DNA of 64,000 nucleotides from Bifidobacterium gallicum DSM 20093 = LMG 11596 (GCF_000741205.1 NZ_JGYW01000011.1:1-64000), one strand, 5' to 3'. Positions 9,566 to 20,359 are shown, counted from the first letter of the stretch. Translations and numbers: made by a program. Notes: generated by a model not told the origin, from the letters alone.

Positions 9566-10273
9566 ATGGGGCATCCACAGTTGCGTTTGAGCCAAGGAAC
9601 CGTGCACTTCGCCGGAGCCTCATCCGCCGTGCTGAACAGTGTGGACCTCGACGTGCCATACGGCACAGTCACCGCATTATTGGGCCGATCAGGATGTGGC
9701 AAATCCACGTTGTTGCGCGTGCTATGCGGCTTACAGGCATTGCATGACGGCCAGATTGAAACCCGCGGGCACATTCTCCCGGCCTTCCAAGAGCCACGGC
9801 TTGTGCCATGGCAACGATTGTGGCGCAATCTCACGCTGGGGTTACCCGGCACGCGCCACCAGCTGCGCCAACAAGCCGCCGACGCCTTGGAAGAAGTAGG
9901 ATTATCCGGACGCCACGAGGCCTGGCCCAAGGAACTCTCAGGCGGTCAGGCGCAACGCGCCTCATTGGCCCGCGCCCTGCTTAGGCGCCCTGACTTCCTG
10001 CTGCTTGACGAACCGTTCGGCGCACTTGATGCGCTCACGCGACTCGACATGCAAGACCTGCTGATGGCCACACAACGCCACCATGGCTTCGGCGTATTGC
10101 TCGTCACCCACGATATCGCCGAAGCCGTGCGGTTGTCTGACACCGTCCTCGTGCTTGACCATGGTGCAATCTGCCATCAGAAGCATTTGGACCGCACCGA
10201 ACTGGACGATGCCGGACGTCCCCGCAATCACGCAGCTGTGGAGGATGATTTGCGTTCGCTGCTGCGCGGCTGA
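9566..10273 (+). CDS. ABC importer ATPase (ThiZ-like)
   Basis: The 235-residue ATPase has Walker A GRSGCGKST, Q-loop AFQEPRLVPW, signature LSGGQAQRASLARAL, Walker B FLLLDEPFGALD and switch LLVTHDIAEAVRLSD. It powers the permease and lipoprotein just upstream, completing the three-gene cassette. ATG at 9566 follows GGAG by 6 nt and begins 2 nt after the lipoprotein stop, which suggests translational coupling. Its last 46 bases overlap the 3' end of mfd on the opposite strand. Confidence 0.92.
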   Translation: MGHPQLRLSQGTVHFAGASSAVLNSVDLDVPYGTVTALLGRSGCGKSTLLRVLCGLQALHDGQIETRGHILPAFQEPRLVPWQRLWRNLTLGLPGTRHQLRQQAADALEEVGLSGRHEAWPKELSGGQAQRASLARALLRRPDFLLLDEPFGALDALTRLDMQDLLMATQRHHGFGVLLVTHDIAEAVRLSDTVLVLDHGAICHQKHLDRTELDDAGRPRNHAAVEDDLRSLLRG

Positions 10274-13200
10274 GGATGCCAACCGATATCATCCAGCAGC
10301 TGCTCCGTCCAACGCACCACGTCATCACCCGCCATTGGCGCCGATCCCAAGGAACCGGCAAATGGTGTGGGGATGACCAGCGTTTTGGTCACGGGACGGT
10401 ATTGCAACCCCTTGTAAATACGTGACAAACGCATTTGCGTGGATTCAGGCGGTGCCACGGGAGACACGCGAATCGTTTTGCCTTGCGCGATGATGTCGCG
10501 AATGCCCAACGCACGCGCCTTTTCCCTCAGCCGCGCGATATCGAACAACGAATCGAACACCTGCGGCGGTGTGCCATAGCGATCGGTCAACTCTTCACGC
10601 AATTCTTCCAGATCATGGTCATCGCGTGCCGCAGCCAACTTCTGGTACGCCTCAAGTCGCAGCTTGTCGGAGTCGATGTAATCCGTCGGAATGGAGGCTT
10701 CGACAGGTAGGTCGATCGTGACCGCGATTGGCTCGACGCGTTCAGGTTCCTTGTATTCATCGATGGCCTGCGTGACCATACGCACATACAAATCAAACCC
10801 GACACCTTCAATATGGCCAGATTGTTCGTCCCCGAGCAGATTGCCCGTACCACGCAACTCCAAATCCTTCATGGCCACATCAAACCCTGATCCCAATGCC
10901 GTATTCTGCGCAATCGTGACAAGACGCTCATGCGAGGTTTCCGTCATCGGTTTAGTGGGGTCATACAGGAAATACGCGTAAGCACGTTCATGGCCACGAC
11001 CCACGCGGCCACGTAACTGATGCAACTGCGAGAGGCCAAAACGGTCGGCATGATCGACAATCAACGTATTGGCGTTCGAGATATCAAGACCCGTTTCAAT
11101 GATGGTGGTCGTAACGAGCACATCAATGTCACGATGCCAGAAATCCTGGATGACCTGGTCAAGTTGTTTGCGGCCCATCTTGCCATGTGCGATGCCGATG
11201 CGCGCTTCAGGCACGAGCTCGGCAACATGCTGGGCTGTTTTATCGATGTCTTCCACACGATTGTGCAGGAAGAACACCTGGCCGCCACGCATCAGTTCGC
11301 GACGGATGGCCGCAGTGACTTGGGCGTCCTCATACGCGCCGACATAGGTCAACACAGGCAGTCGGTCTTCAGGAGGAGTCGCCAATGTCGACATTTCACG
11401 AATGCCAGTGACAGCCATTTCCAGCGTACGTGGAATTGGTGTTGCCGACAGGCTCAACACATCGACGTTCGTGCGCAACGCTTTGAGCGTTTCCTTATGC
11501 TCCACACCAAAACGCTGCTCCTCATCAATGATGACGAGGCCCAGATCCTTGAACTTGATACTCGGGTTCAGCAGCTTGTGAGTGCCGATGACCACATCCA
11601 CCGTGCCATCAGCCAAGCCTTTCTTCGTTTCATTGATTTGCTTTGTGGATTCGAAACGACTCATGGCGCGCACGGTTACCGGGAACCCTTCAAACCGTTC
11701 GCTGAATGTTTCCAAATGTTGCTGCACGAGCAACGTCGTGGGTACGAGCACGGCAACCTGTTTGGAATCTTGTACGGCCTTGAATGCGGCGCGTACGGCG
11801 ATTTCGGTTTTGCCGAAGCCCACATCACCACAAATTAGACGATCCATTGGTATTTCTTTTTCCATGTCCGATTTGACATCGTCGATTGTGGTCAGCTGAT
11901 CCGCCGTTTCCTGATACGGGAACGCGTCTTCAAGTTCTTTTTGCCATGGCGTGTCTTTGCTGAACGCATACCCTTTGGAGCTTTGGCGCGCCGCATAAAG
12001 CTTAATCAGGTTCTCAGCGATCTCGTGCACATGCTTCTTGGCACGCGCCTTCGTGGCGGCCCAATCGGAACCGCCAAGCTTGTTGAGCTTGGGTACTTCG
12101 GCGCCAATGTATTTGCTGACCTGGTCGAGCTGGTCCGTGGGAATGAACAGTTTGTCGGGCGGCGCATTGCGCTTGCTCGGCGCATATTCAATGACGAGGT
12201 ATTCACGCTTGGCTTCATTGCGGCCAGAACCGCCAGAACGCTGTTTAAGCTCGACAAACCGGCCAATACCATGCTGATCATGCACCACAAAATCGCCTGG
12301 CTTGAGTTCCATCAAATCAATTTGCTTACGGCGGCGTTTCGGCGTCTTGCCCGCGACACCAGCCGTACTCGCATGACCGGTCAAATCACGCTCGGTCAGC
12401 ACCGCAATATGCGCGGCTTCATCAAGGAATCCATCAACGGCTTGGGCGCGGACCATCGTGACATGCGTGAAGCCAATTTCATGCAGCATGCGCTTGAGAC
12501 GCGACAGCGTGCCTTGCGCCACAGCCGTGACGGTAATCGCATATCCGTCATCATGCAACGCTTCGAGGCCCGCGCCCGCGCGTGATTCATCGCCGCGGAA
12601 ATTCTGCGGTGCCATGGCCTCCAATTGCACATGGCCGGCACGCGATCCATCCACAGGAAACGCCGTTACCTTCCACAATTCCCGCGTGGAATACAACAGC
12701 GCATCCGTGATGTGCGGCAAATCATAGAAATTCGCATGGTCGAATGAAATCGGCGCCTGGGCACCATGTCCTGATGCTGCCACATGCCAGCTTGTGGCCA
12801 AAAACTCGTTGGCAGTCTTGATCAGGTCATCGACGGAACGGTGCAACTTCTCCGGATCGCACATCATCACGACCGCGTCCTTGGGCAGCATGCCCACAAT
12901 GGGTTCCATGTCATCCACGAGCGCCGGCATCAGCGATTCCATGCCTTCCACAGGAATGCCGTCGGCAATGGATTGCAGCATGTCGTCGGCATTCGCGATG
13001 CGCCCAATCAACGACTTGGCACGTTCCCGCACGGCATCGGTCAGTTGCAGTTCGCGGCATGGCGTGGCCCAAATACGGTCGATGACCTCACCATACGTAC
13101 GCTGGTCGGCGCTATGGAACGCACGGATTGAATCGATTTCATCGCCGAAGAAATCAATGCGTACCGGATGCTTGGCTGTGGGTGGGAACACGTCAAGAAT

Positions 13201-13845
13201 GCCGCCACGCACCGCGAATTCGCCACGGTCCATCACGAGTTCCACGCGCGTATATGCGTTGCGTACGAGTGCGGCCACCGCATCATCCAATGCGATCTGC
13301 TCACCAATGCGGAATACCAACGGCTTGATATCCCCCACCCCGGTGACGACGGGCTGGATCAACGAACGTACCGGCATGACGAGGATGCGAATCGTACCGA
13401 ACATGGCGTCACCGGGTTGTGGATGGCACAGTCTGGCAAACACTTGCATACGGTTGGCAACCGTATCAGCACGCGGGCTCAACCGTTCATGCGGCAACGT
13501 TTCCCATGCATCAAGCACAGCCACAGCATTGCTATCGCCATCATAATAGGAACGGATGGCTTCAGCCATCTCATTAGCCTCACGCGCGCTTGGCACGACC
13601 ATGACGACAGGTTTGCGCTCAGCCGTCGCAGCCACCAATGCCGGACGGATACCATTTGGAGCGCCCACCAGGATACTTGGATCACTGTCATCGTCGTCAA
13701 CAGACACAGTTCCTATGGCCAGTGCGGCAAAGCCCGGATCTTGATGCAGTTGCTCGGTGATATCGGCCAGTGCCGCATGCATCAATTCCGGCGTATGGTC
13801 GTCTGCGGCATGTTCGATACGCCCGGTGTGCTGCGCGTTCGCCAT
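10228..13845 (-). CDS. mfd: transcription-repair coupling factor Mfd
   Basis: This full-length 1205-residue protein removes stalled RNA polymerase and recruits nucleotide excision repair. The N-terminal UvrB-like region includes [19 protein letters not shown] and [29 protein letters not shown]. The RNA polymerase-interaction module lies near residue 510 ([17 protein letters not shown]). Helicase motifs include [16 protein letters not shown] near residue 670, [12 protein letters not shown] near 770 and [15 protein letters not shown]. The TRCF C-terminal domain contains [12 protein letters not shown] and [10 protein letters not shown]. It lies 68 nt downstream of pth on the same strand, and its 3' end overlaps the thiamine ATPase gene tail-to-tail. 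Confidence 0.97.
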   Translation of the reverse strand: MANAQHTGRIEHAADDHTPELMHAALADITEQLHQDPGFAALAIGTVSVDDDDSDPSILVGAPNGIRPALVAATAERKPVVMVVPSAREANEMAEAIRSYYDGDSNAVAVLDAWETLPHERLSPRADTVANRMQVFARLCHPQPGDAMFGTIRILVMPVRSLIQPVVTGVGDIKPLVFRIGEQIALDDAVAALVRNAYTRVELVMDRGEFAVRGGILDVFPPTAKHPVRIDFFGDEIDSIRAFHSADQRTYGEVIDRIWATPCRELQLTDAVRERAKSLIGRIANADDMLQSIADGIPVEGMESLMPALVDDMEPIVGMLPKDAVVMMCDPEKLHRSVDDLIKTANEFLATSWHVAASGHGAQAPISFDHANFYDLPHITDALLYSTRELWKVTAFPVDGSRAGHVQLEAMAPQNFRGDESRAGAGLEALHDDGYAITVTAVAQGTLSRLKRMLHEIGFTHVTMVRAQAVDGFLDEAAHIAVLTERDLTGHASTAGVAGKTPKRRRKQIDLMELKPGDFVVHDQHGIGRFVELKQRSGGSGRNEAKREYLVIEYAPSKRNAPPDKLFIPTDQLDQVSKYIGAEVPKLNKLGGSDWAATKARAKKHVHEIAENLIKLYAARQSSKGYAFSKDTPWQKELEDAFPYQETADQLTTIDDVKSDMEKEIPMDRLICGDVGFGKTEIAVRAAFKAVQDSKQVAVLVPTTLLVQQHLETFSERFEGFPVTVRAMSRFESTKQINETKKGLADGTVDVVIGTHKLLNPSIKFKDLGLVIIDEEQRFGVEHKETLKALRTNVDVLSLSATPIPRTLEMAVTGIREMSTLATPPEDRLPVLTYVGAYEDAQVTAAIRRELMRGGQVFFLHNRVEDIDKTAQHVAELVPEARIGIAHGKMGRKQLDQVIQDFWHRDIDVLVTTTIIETGLDISNANTLIVDHADRFGLSQLHQLRGRVGRGHERAYAYFLYDPTKPMTETSHERLVTIAQNTALGSGFDVAMKDLELRGTGNLLGDEQSGHIEGVGFDLYVRMVTQAIDEYKEPERVEPIAVTIDLPVEASIPTDYIDSDKLRLEAYQKLAAARDDHDLEELREELTDRYGTPPQVFDSLFDIARLREKARALGIRDIIAQGKTIRVSPVAPPESTQMRLSRIYKGLQYRPVTKTLVIPTPFAGSLGSAPMAGDDVVRWTEQLLDDIGWHPQPRSSERKSSSTAA

Positions 13846-13913
13846 GATGAAGTCCTTTTTGCGTATAACAACGGAAGAATGAACGAGGGATGCTGGAAGC
13901 GCCAGGGATCCAG

Positions 13914-14513
13914 TTAGCGCGCGTTGTATTTGTCTTGCGCTTTTTGCAAGCCGTTGAACATGATGGTTTCCGCGGCATCCGCGCCATCAGCCAGGAAGTC
14001 GGGAAGCTCCTTGCGCTGTGCGGCGTTGAATTTGCCGAGCACAAAATCAATCGAGTTGCTGTGCGCATCGCCTGCACGGCTCGAATGGCCCGTACCCATG
14101 CGCACACGCGCATAATCGGGTGTATGTAGGCAGGCGTCGATGGATTTGATACCGTTATGGCCGCCAGCCGAACCGCCGGACTTGAGTTTGATGCGTCCGA
14201 ATTCCAAATCCATATCGTCGTGGATCACAATGATGTGATCGGGCTTGACGTGGTAATACTTGGCTATGGATTCCACAGCCTGTCCGGAATTGTTCATGTA
14301 GGTCAACGGTTTGGCCAACAAAAACTTGTGGGTTTGGCCTTGCAAATTCATGGTGCCTTGGCCCAGCTCAGCCAACCCTTTGAAATTTGAGAACTTGACT
14401 TGCCAGCGCGCGGCCAATTCATTGGCCACCATGAAGCCCATGTTGTGCCGTGTGCCCTCATAGCGCACGCCCTTGTTTCCCAGCCCCACAATGAGCCAAA
14501 ACTCCGCTGCCAT
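13914..14513 (-). CDS. pth: peptidyl-tRNA hydrolase
   Basis: The 199-residue enzyme releases tRNA from prematurely dropped peptidyl-tRNA. Family motifs are VGLGNKGVRYEGTRHNMGFMVANELA (including the catalytic His in RHNMG), KPLTYMNNSGQAV, IIVIHDDMDLEFGRIKLKSGGSAGGHNGIKSI and VRMGTGH. The start at 14513 is preceded by AAAGGA. An ATG six codons upstream (14531) is less well placed. It is followed by mfd, a common actinobacterial pairing. Confidence 0.95.
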   Translation of the reverse strand: MAAEFWLIVGLGNKGVRYEGTRHNMGFMVANELAARWQVKFSNFKGLAELGQGTMNLQGQTHKFLLAKPLTYMNNSGQAVESIAKYYHVKPDHIIVIHDDMDLEFGRIKLKSGGSAGGHNGIKSIDACLHTPDYARVRMGTGHSSRAGDAHSNSIDFVLGKFNAAQRKELPDFLADGADAAETIMFNGLQKAQDKYNAR

Positions 14514-14764
14514 GCCTGTCCTTTCCGCCATGCCTCAATGCGCGTGTGGCAGATGGTTCAGCCAACACGACTACCCCGATTCCTTGACCGACGCATTGCA
14601 CGCACAATGCAAGGAACCAGGCCGCAGCACCCCATGTTCAGGTTGCCGTACACACTCTAGCATTGCTGGACTCTTATTGGACCCAGGCTCCTCTATAAGC
14701 GCGTGATATGAAGCGCTTAGAAGACCTATCGCAACAATCCTCAGACGACGTTAGACGCCCATCA

Positions 14765-15283
14765 TCATAGGTCAAGGTCGTAGTACGCCATGTCTCGCAT
14801 GACACCCAACGCATCAGTGGCGGCTTGGGCCATCAATCCAAAGCGTGTAAAGCCGAATGACGTGCACAACGCGATTGAGGCAGTGTTGTCGGCAAAAATG
14901 ATGCACACGGCTTTACGCATACCGCGGTTGCGCGCTTCATCGAGCAACGTGCGCAAGGCGAACTGTCCCACTCCACGGCGACGCCACTCGGGCGCCACAT
15001 AATATGCCAAATCGGTCACACCGTCATATCCGGGTCGCGGATAATAGTTCGACAATGCGCAAAATGCCACTGGAATACTTGGCACGCCTTGCTCGTCAAC
15101 GGCTTCAATGATGAAAACGGCGTAAGGGTCGGTGTGCGCTTCAATCCACTCGCGTCGTGAAGCGACACTGACGGCCGCAGTATCTGCGGAAGCGCCGCCT
15201 TCCACTACAGCGGCGTTATATATCGCCGCCACTATTTGTGCATCGTGCGCCGTGGCCACACGCGCCTGATAGCGATAGTGCAT
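14765..15283 (-). CDS. GNAT family N-acetyltransferase
   Basis: The 172-residue protein has the GNAT layout: VATAHDAQIVAAIYNAAV at the start, VAFCALSNYYPRPGYDGVTDLAYYVAPEWRRRGVGQFALRTLL with the acetyl-CoA loop RRRGVG, then CIIFADNTASIALCTSFGFTRFG. It resembles phosphinothricin/MddA-type acetyltransferases, which often act on methionine derivatives or toxic amino acid analogues. The substrate here is unknown. The start at 15283 fits the domain; the longer frame to 15352 begins inside the upstream hairpin. Confidence 0.82.
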   Translation of the reverse strand: MHYRYQARVATAHDAQIVAAIYNAAVVEGGASADTAAVSVASRREWIEAHTDPYAVFIIEAVDEQGVPSIPVAFCALSNYYPRPGYDGVTDLAYYVAPEWRRRGVGQFALRTLLDEARNRGMRKAVCIIFADNTASIALCTSFGFTRFGLMAQAATDALGVMRDMAYYDLDL

Positions 15284-15337
15284 GGCGAATATCGTAACGC
15301 ATGGTGCATCACATGCAGCTTGGGCGCCCCACAATAC

Positions 15338-15375
15338 AGTGCAGGGGTGCACCCGTGTGGATGCACCCCTGCACT
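15338..15375 (-). terminator. terminator hairpin of the UPF0182 gene
   Basis: A 14-bp stem, AGTGCAGGGGTGCA / TGCACCCCTGCACT, has a 10-nt loop and lies 45 nt past the UPF0182 stop. Confidence 0.7.
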
Positions 15376-15419
15376 GCGGCTATCGGCTACTCGAACCCGA
15401 TACCTGGGTCATGGCCCAT

Positions 15420-18400
15420 TCATTCGCCGAGCTTGACCGCCTTGTCCAAGGCTTCTTGCAAGCGTTTCTGAGCCTCGCCATATGCGCCCCAATCGCCCTT
15501 CTTCATGGCCGCATCGGAATCCTTCATAGCTTGGGATGCATCTTGCAACGCAGCTTTGAGGTCAGGTGAGGTGCCAGAGGAATCAATAGTGGACGACGAA
15601 GACGAGCCTGACGAACCTGATGAACCGGTAGATTCGGACGGCGTCGCAGGCGTGGACGAGCCGGCGTTCGACGCGTCACCGGCGGACGCACCCGAATCAC
15701 CACCGAACACCTGGTTGAGTGCCTCGTCGAGCGTATTGGCGAACCCGACCTGGTCACCGAACGCGACGAGCACCTTCTTGAGCAGCGGATAACTCGTCGA
15801 ACCCGACGACTTGACATAGACGGGCTCCACATAGACCAGACCGCCACCCAACGGCAACGTCAGCAAATTGCCGCGCTCCACTTGCGTGGAACCCGACTGC
15901 AACAGATTGAGTTCCTTGGACACGTCCGCATTCGCGTTGAAATTGTTCTGCGCTTGGCCGGGGCCGGGAACGTTCGAATCCTTCGGCAACTCCTGCAGCC
16001 TGATCGTGCCGTAGTCCGGACCGATCACACCTTTCGTACGTCCCGCATCGGAATCCACCGACAGGAATCCCGTCAGAATCTCTCTCGTGGACGAACCTGC
16101 CGGAATATACGATGACGTCAACGAGAACACGGGCTCCTCGGAACCGCCAGTCTGCAACGTCAAGTAATACGGCGGTTGCAACACGCGGCGGCTCTGCTGG
16201 TCGGACGGCTCGGTCGGGTCGACAGGCGTTTGCCAGAAATCCTCACCTGAGAAGAACTGGTTCGCGCTCGTGACGTGATACTTGGCCAGCAACTGGCGTT
16301 GCACCTTGAAAATGCCTTCGGGATAACGCAAGTGGGCCATCAAGTCGCCTGAAATCTCGGAGATGTCATGATACTGGCCCGGGAAAATCTGACGCCAAGC
16401 CTTGAGCACGGGATCGTTGACATCCCACGCATACAAATCAACGGAACCGTCGTACGCGTCAACCGTGGCTTTGACCGAGTTGCGCATGTAGTTGACCTGC
16501 TGCTTGTTCAAGCTGTGTACCGTGTCGGACGAAACAGTCGTCGAATCCTCAGTGGCCGATGCCAAATCTGTTTTCTGCGAGTACGGCACTTGGTCGGACG
16601 TGGTGTAGCCGTCAATGATCCACTTGACACGACCGTTGACGACAGCCGGATACACGCGGCCATCCAACGTCAGGTACGGAGCCACCTTGGCCACACGCTC
16701 CTTAGGTGAACGGTCGTAGAGAATCTGCGAATCAGCGTTCACACGATCGGAAAACAGGATCTGATCCGAACCGAAACGCACGGCGTAGAGCAAACGCGAG
16801 AAAATGTTGCCCAACGAGGGGCCGCCATTGCCCGTAAACGTCGTCGTGGCACCTTCGGACCCCGTCGGATAATCAAACTCCCATGGCGTTGTACCTTGCG
16901 GAGCGCCCACAATCGAGTATTCGGGAGCTTCCGGCGAGAAATAGATGCGCGGCTCATAATGCTGCGTTTGGGTCAAATACCCTTGCGTAGGAATGCCATA
17001 CTCGAAGAATTCGGGTTGGCCATCGGCCGTGACCTTGTTGCCATAAGCGGCCACAATGCCATACCCATGCGTGTAGACCGTATGGTCGTTGACCCAGTTG
17101 CGGTTGTCGTTGCCGTTGAGGTTGATTTCACGCGCGGCGATGACGGTGTCCTGGTTCGTGCCGTCAATGTCGTATTTGTCAACCGCAAGCGTGTCGGCGA
17201 ACGTGTAATACTGCTTGAGCTGCTGCAGCTGTTTGAACGTGGGGCTCACAATCTGCGGATCGAGCAAACGGATCTGGGCCGTCGTTTCGGTCTCTTTGCT
17301 CAACGCTCCAGCCTCACCCTTGGTGGTGGCCTGGTATTCGCTGGTCTGAACTGAGTCAAGGCCGTAGGCGGCGCGCGTGGCGTCAATGTTGCGTTGGATG
17401 TACGTCGACTCCACTTCCTGCGCGTTGGGGTTGACGCGGAAGCGCTGCATGACCATCGGCCAGATGGTGGCCATGAGCAACGCGAGCACAAGCGCCGACG
17501 CCACAGTAATCACGGGCACGCGCCAAGCGCGCCAAGCTGTGGCGGCGTTCGTGTAGATCGTGCCCGAGGATTCACTGAGCGACTTGGTGCGCAGCAACCA
17601 TACGAACAGCACGATGGCCGTGACCACGGTAAGGCCTGCGATGATGAACGTGACGGGAATCGTGGCGTGCACCGTGGTGTAGGTGGCGCCTGTGATGCGA
17701 TCTCCTGTTTGTGTGAGCGTGCTGAACACGCCCATGACCTGGTTGGCGGCCCACATGAGCATGGCCAGCAGCATCCATACGGCGATTTGGCGGCGTGCGT
17801 GACGGGTCAGAGCGACAATGCCGTGACCGTTAACAGGCATCGTGAACCGGATGCCGCCGACCATCACATGCGCGATGACGCTGAACACAAGGCCGACGAC
17901 GAACAGCAGACCGATCTCTCCCATGATCAGGCGCAAGCCGGGCAGCACAAACACATAGAAGCCTGTATCCAGCCCGAATACAGGATCGGTCGTACCGAAC
18001 GATTGGGTGTTGAACATGAGCAACAGTTCCGACCAATGGATGTTGAATCGTGAACCGGCAATGAGGCCCACAATGATCGCGGCGACCACGGCCACGCGGC
18101 GAGCGCTCTTGGATGAGACCGATTTGCCGATTTCAATGACGTCGCCGTTGATGCGGATTGTCGATCCGTCGGCGAAATCGGGTCGTGTACGGATGGCGAG
18201 TGTGGCGCTTACATAGCCGACTGCGGCCATGAGCAACACATAGACGATCCACAGGCCCACACGTGTGCCCAGCTGCGTCCAGATGATGCTTGAGAAGCCG
18301 AGCTGGCCGTACCACATGACGTCGGTGATGAAGCGTGACAAGGCGAAGAATAGTCCGACGATGACGACCAGTGCGAGGACTATGCCGAGGAATATCTTGG

Positions 18401-18647
18401 TGCCGCGGCCGGAGTGGTGCGGGTTGGGGCTGCGGCGGCTGGTCAGTCGCGGTCCTTGGGGGCCACGTGGTCCGCCCGCGCCGGTGTGGCCTGACGGGTT
18501 TGTGGTTGCGTTGGAGGAATCTTCTTCTCCTGCGGTTTGCACGTTGATGATGATGGGCTCGTCGTCGGCAGGCTGTGATTGGCCACGCTTTCCGGCGGGT
18601 TTGCGGTTGCCGGGCGAGAACATGTCGAAGGGGTTGAAAAAGGACAT
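15420..18647 (-). CDS. UPF0182 family large membrane protein
   Basis: The 1075-residue protein has the UPF0182 form of actinobacteria. After a Pro/Gly-rich cytoplasmic tail come about seven TM segments in the first 400 residues (for example IFLGIVLALVVIVGLFFALS). A very large extracytoplasmic domain follows (NIDATRAAYGLDSV, VYPAVVNGRVKWIIDGYT, YDISEISGD-like region, GPDYGTIRLQELP). It ends in a Ser/Gly-rich linker and a short helical tail. The function is unknown. The gene may have a leaderless transcript (see the separate entry at 18645-18683). Confidence 0.92.
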   Translation of the reverse strand: MSFFNPFDMFSPGNRKPAGKRGQSQPADDEPIIINVQTAGEEDSSNATTNPSGHTGAGGPRGPQGPRLTSRRSPNPHHSGRGTKIFLGIVLALVVIVGLFFALSRFITDVMWYGQLGFSSIIWTQLGTRVGLWIVYVLLMAAVGYVSATLAIRTRPDFADGSTIRINGDVIEIGKSVSSKSARRVAVVAAIIVGLIAGSRFNIHWSELLLMFNTQSFGTTDPVFGLDTGFYVFVLPGLRLIMGEIGLLFVVGLVFSVIAHVMVGGIRFTMPVNGHGIVALTRHARRQIAVWMLLAMLMWAANQVMGVFSTLTQTGDRITGATYTTVHATIPVTFIIAGLTVVTAIVLFVWLLRTKSLSESSGTIYTNAATAWRAWRVPVITVASALVLALLMATIWPMVMQRFRVNPNAQEVESTYIQRNIDATRAAYGLDSVQTSEYQATTKGEAGALSKETETTAQIRLLDPQIVSPTFKQLQQLKQYYTFADTLAVDKYDIDGTNQDTVIAAREINLNGNDNRNWVNDHTVYTHGYGIVAAYGNKVTADGQPEFFEYGIPTQGYLTQTQHYEPRIYFSPEAPEYSIVGAPQGTTPWEFDYPTGSEGATTTFTGNGGPSLGNIFSRLLYAVRFGSDQILFSDRVNADSQILYDRSPKERVAKVAPYLTLDGRVYPAVVNGRVKWIIDGYTTSDQVPYSQKTDLASATEDSTTVSSDTVHSLNKQQVNYMRNSVKATVDAYDGSVDLYAWDVNDPVLKAWRQIFPGQYHDISEISGDLMAHLRYPEGIFKVQRQLLAKYHVTSANQFFSGEDFWQTPVDPTEPSDQQSRRVLQPPYYLTLQTGGSEEPVFSLTSSYIPAGSSTREILTGFLSVDSDAGRTKGVIGPDYGTIRLQELPKDSNVPGPGQAQNNFNANADVSKELNLLQSGSTQVERGNLLTLPLGGGLVYVEPVYVKSSGSTSYPLLKKVLVAFGDQVGFANTLDEALNQVFGGDSGASAGDASNAGSSTPATPSESTGSSGSSGSSSSSTIDSSGTSPDLKAALQDASQAMKDSDAAMKKGDWGAYGEAQKRLQEALDKAVKLGE

Positions 18648-18683
18648 TCCCCCAGATTAGCGGGTGGATGGCCATCTGGGCAA
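18645..18683 (-). promoter_or_regulatory. possible promoter giving a leaderless UPF0182 mRNA
   Basis: On the minus strand TTGCCC (18683-18678) and TAATCT (18659-18654) are 18 bases apart, and the ATG at 18647 begins 7 bases after the -10 box. The start codon would therefore be at or near +1. No well-spaced ribosome-binding site precedes it, although a G-run touches the ATG. Confidence 0.4.
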
Positions 18684-18850
18684 TCATTCTGTGTGATGAT
18701 GCTGTGCAGGGATGCAGACTTGCGAACTAACGGGCCTGAGCCTTGGCAGGACAACCGTTGCTAGCAAAGCGGCACAGATTGGCGTACGTTCCTGGCGTAT
18801 GGGGCTTGGCTGGCTAGCGAAGCTGGCATGGGGCGTGAGACAATGGCGCT

Positions 18851-20359
18851 ATGACATCAGACAATGAGCACGAGCATGACACCACGCAGGATACGCCAGC
18901 ACAGCCGGACGGGTCCCATGGCGTCAACCATGATGACTCACGTGGCAGTGGCAACGGCCGCGGCAACGGCAGCGCCGGCCGCAATAGCAGCAGCAACGGC
19001 GATAGCAACAGCAACGAGCATCATGACCACCACCACTGGTTGCATGATTTGACGAACAAACACAATCCGATTCGCATTGTGGTTATTGTGCTGATTTGGA
19101 TCATTGTCATTGCGTCGCTCGGCTTGTTCGGCTGGATTACGTTTGAGCCCAATTTGCCCGCATCGGGTCTGAAGCAGCAGAACATGGTGTCGGCGAACGG
19201 CAATGGCTATACGGATGCGCAGGCCAGTCCTCAACCTTCCTCGTCTTCCTCGCCTCAGGACAAGAAGCATGAGTCACTCAAAGAGGAGTTGGAAGCCACC
19301 CCTACCACCACTACCCCGCAGCAGCAAGCTCAGCAAGCTGTGGAGCATATGAGTTTGGAAGAACAGGCTGGCCAGTTGGTCATGGCCCCATTGACGGCCG
19401 GCACTGAGCCAAGCACATTGGAACCGATGATCAAGGACCGCCATCTTGGCTCCATATTGCTGCTGGGCAATTGGGATTCCGGTATTGCAGGCGTACGCCA
19501 AGCCACCACGACGTTGCAGCAGTATGTCAACGACAATATTCCGATGTTCATTGCCACCGATCAGGAAGGTGGCGCCGTGCAACATCTGACGGGTTCAGGA
19601 TTCACGACGATTCCGTCAGCCCGTCAGCAAGGTCAGATGAGTGATGACAAGCTCATGACGAGTGCAGAACAATGGGGTCAACAGTTGCGTCAGGCTGGCG
19701 TCAACATTGATCTGGCACCCTCTCTTGACACTGTGGTGATTGACCGTTCCTCCAACGCGCCGATTGGCGCGTTGGACCGAGATTTTGGCTTGAGCGCCAA
19801 AGGCAACGCACAGCATGGCATCGCGTTTGTGGAAGGCATGCGTAAGGCCGATGTGGGTGCCACAATCAAGCACTACCCCGGTTTGGGTGCCGTGACGGGC
19901 AACACTGATTTCACGGCTGATGGCACCGTGGATACGGTCACCGATGTCAACAGCATCCAGTTGCAAGCGTTCAACAATGCCATTGCGCAGGTCAATCCGG
20001 CGATGGTCATGATTTCCTTGGGCATCTACGAAAATCTTGATCCGAATGTGCCAGCCGCATTCTCCAGCTACATCATCAACACCGTGTTGCGTGATTCCAC
20101 GGGTTATGACGGCGTCGTGATTTCCGACTCGTTGTCGGCTCAAGCCGTCAAAGGTTACGTGCCGGCTGATTTGGGCACGAAGTTCATTCAGGCGGGGGGC
20201 GACATCGTATGCCTGAGTGACCTGTCAATGGTCGGCCCCGTGCTCGACGGCATCGTCTACCAGGCGCAGAACTCCCCCGACTTCGCCAATCTCGTCAAAG
20301 CCAGCGCCAAACGTGTGCTCACGCTCAAATACGAGATGCATCTGATTGAGAAAAACTGA
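18851..20359 (+). CDS. membrane-anchored GH3 beta-N-acetylhexosaminidase-like protein
   Basis: The 502-residue protein has about 75 hydrophilic residues rich in His, Asn, Ser and Asp, one TM helix (IRIVVIVLIWIIVIASLGLFGWI), a Ser/Gln/Thr-rich linker and an extracellular GH3 domain. GH3 features are AGQLVMAPL, FIATDQEGGAVQHL, LAPSLDTV and GYDGVVISDSL, with a candidate nucleophile Asp at about residue 426. The NagZ loop KHFPGHG with its downstream D-x-H is altered: KHYPGLG around residues 340-346, followed by GNTDF and no D-x-H. A wall muropeptide role is possible, but catalysis may differ from NagZ. No good ribosome-binding site is seen. Confidence 0.8.
   Translation: MTSDNEHEHDTTQDTPAQPDGSHGVNHDDSRGSGNGRGNGSAGRNSSSNGDSNSNEHHDHHHWLHDLTNKHNPIRIVVIVLIWIIVIASLGLFGWITFEPNLPASGLKQQNMVSANGNGYTDAQASPQPSSSSSPQDKKHESLKEELEATPTTTTPQQQAQQAVEHMSLEEQAGQLVMAPLTAGTEPSTLEPMIKDRHLGSILLLGNWDSGIAGVRQATTTLQQYVNDNIPMFIATDQEGGAVQHLTGSGFTTIPSARQQGQMSDDKLMTSAEQWGQQLRQAGVNIDLAPSLDTVVIDRSSNAPIGALDRDFGLSAKGNAQHGIAFVEGMRKADVGATIKHYPGLGAVTGNTDFTADGTVDTVTDVNSIQLQAFNNAIAQVNPAMVMISLGIYENLDPNVPAAFSSYIINTVLRDSTGYDGVVISDSLSAQAVKGYVPADLGTKFIQAGGDIVCLSDLSMVGPVLDGIVYQAQNSPDFANLVKASAKRVLTLKYEMHLIEKN

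Noticed and set aside
15338-15375. Inverted repeat as a mobile-element end
   Set aside because: It is placed just past a gene stop and matches a terminator.
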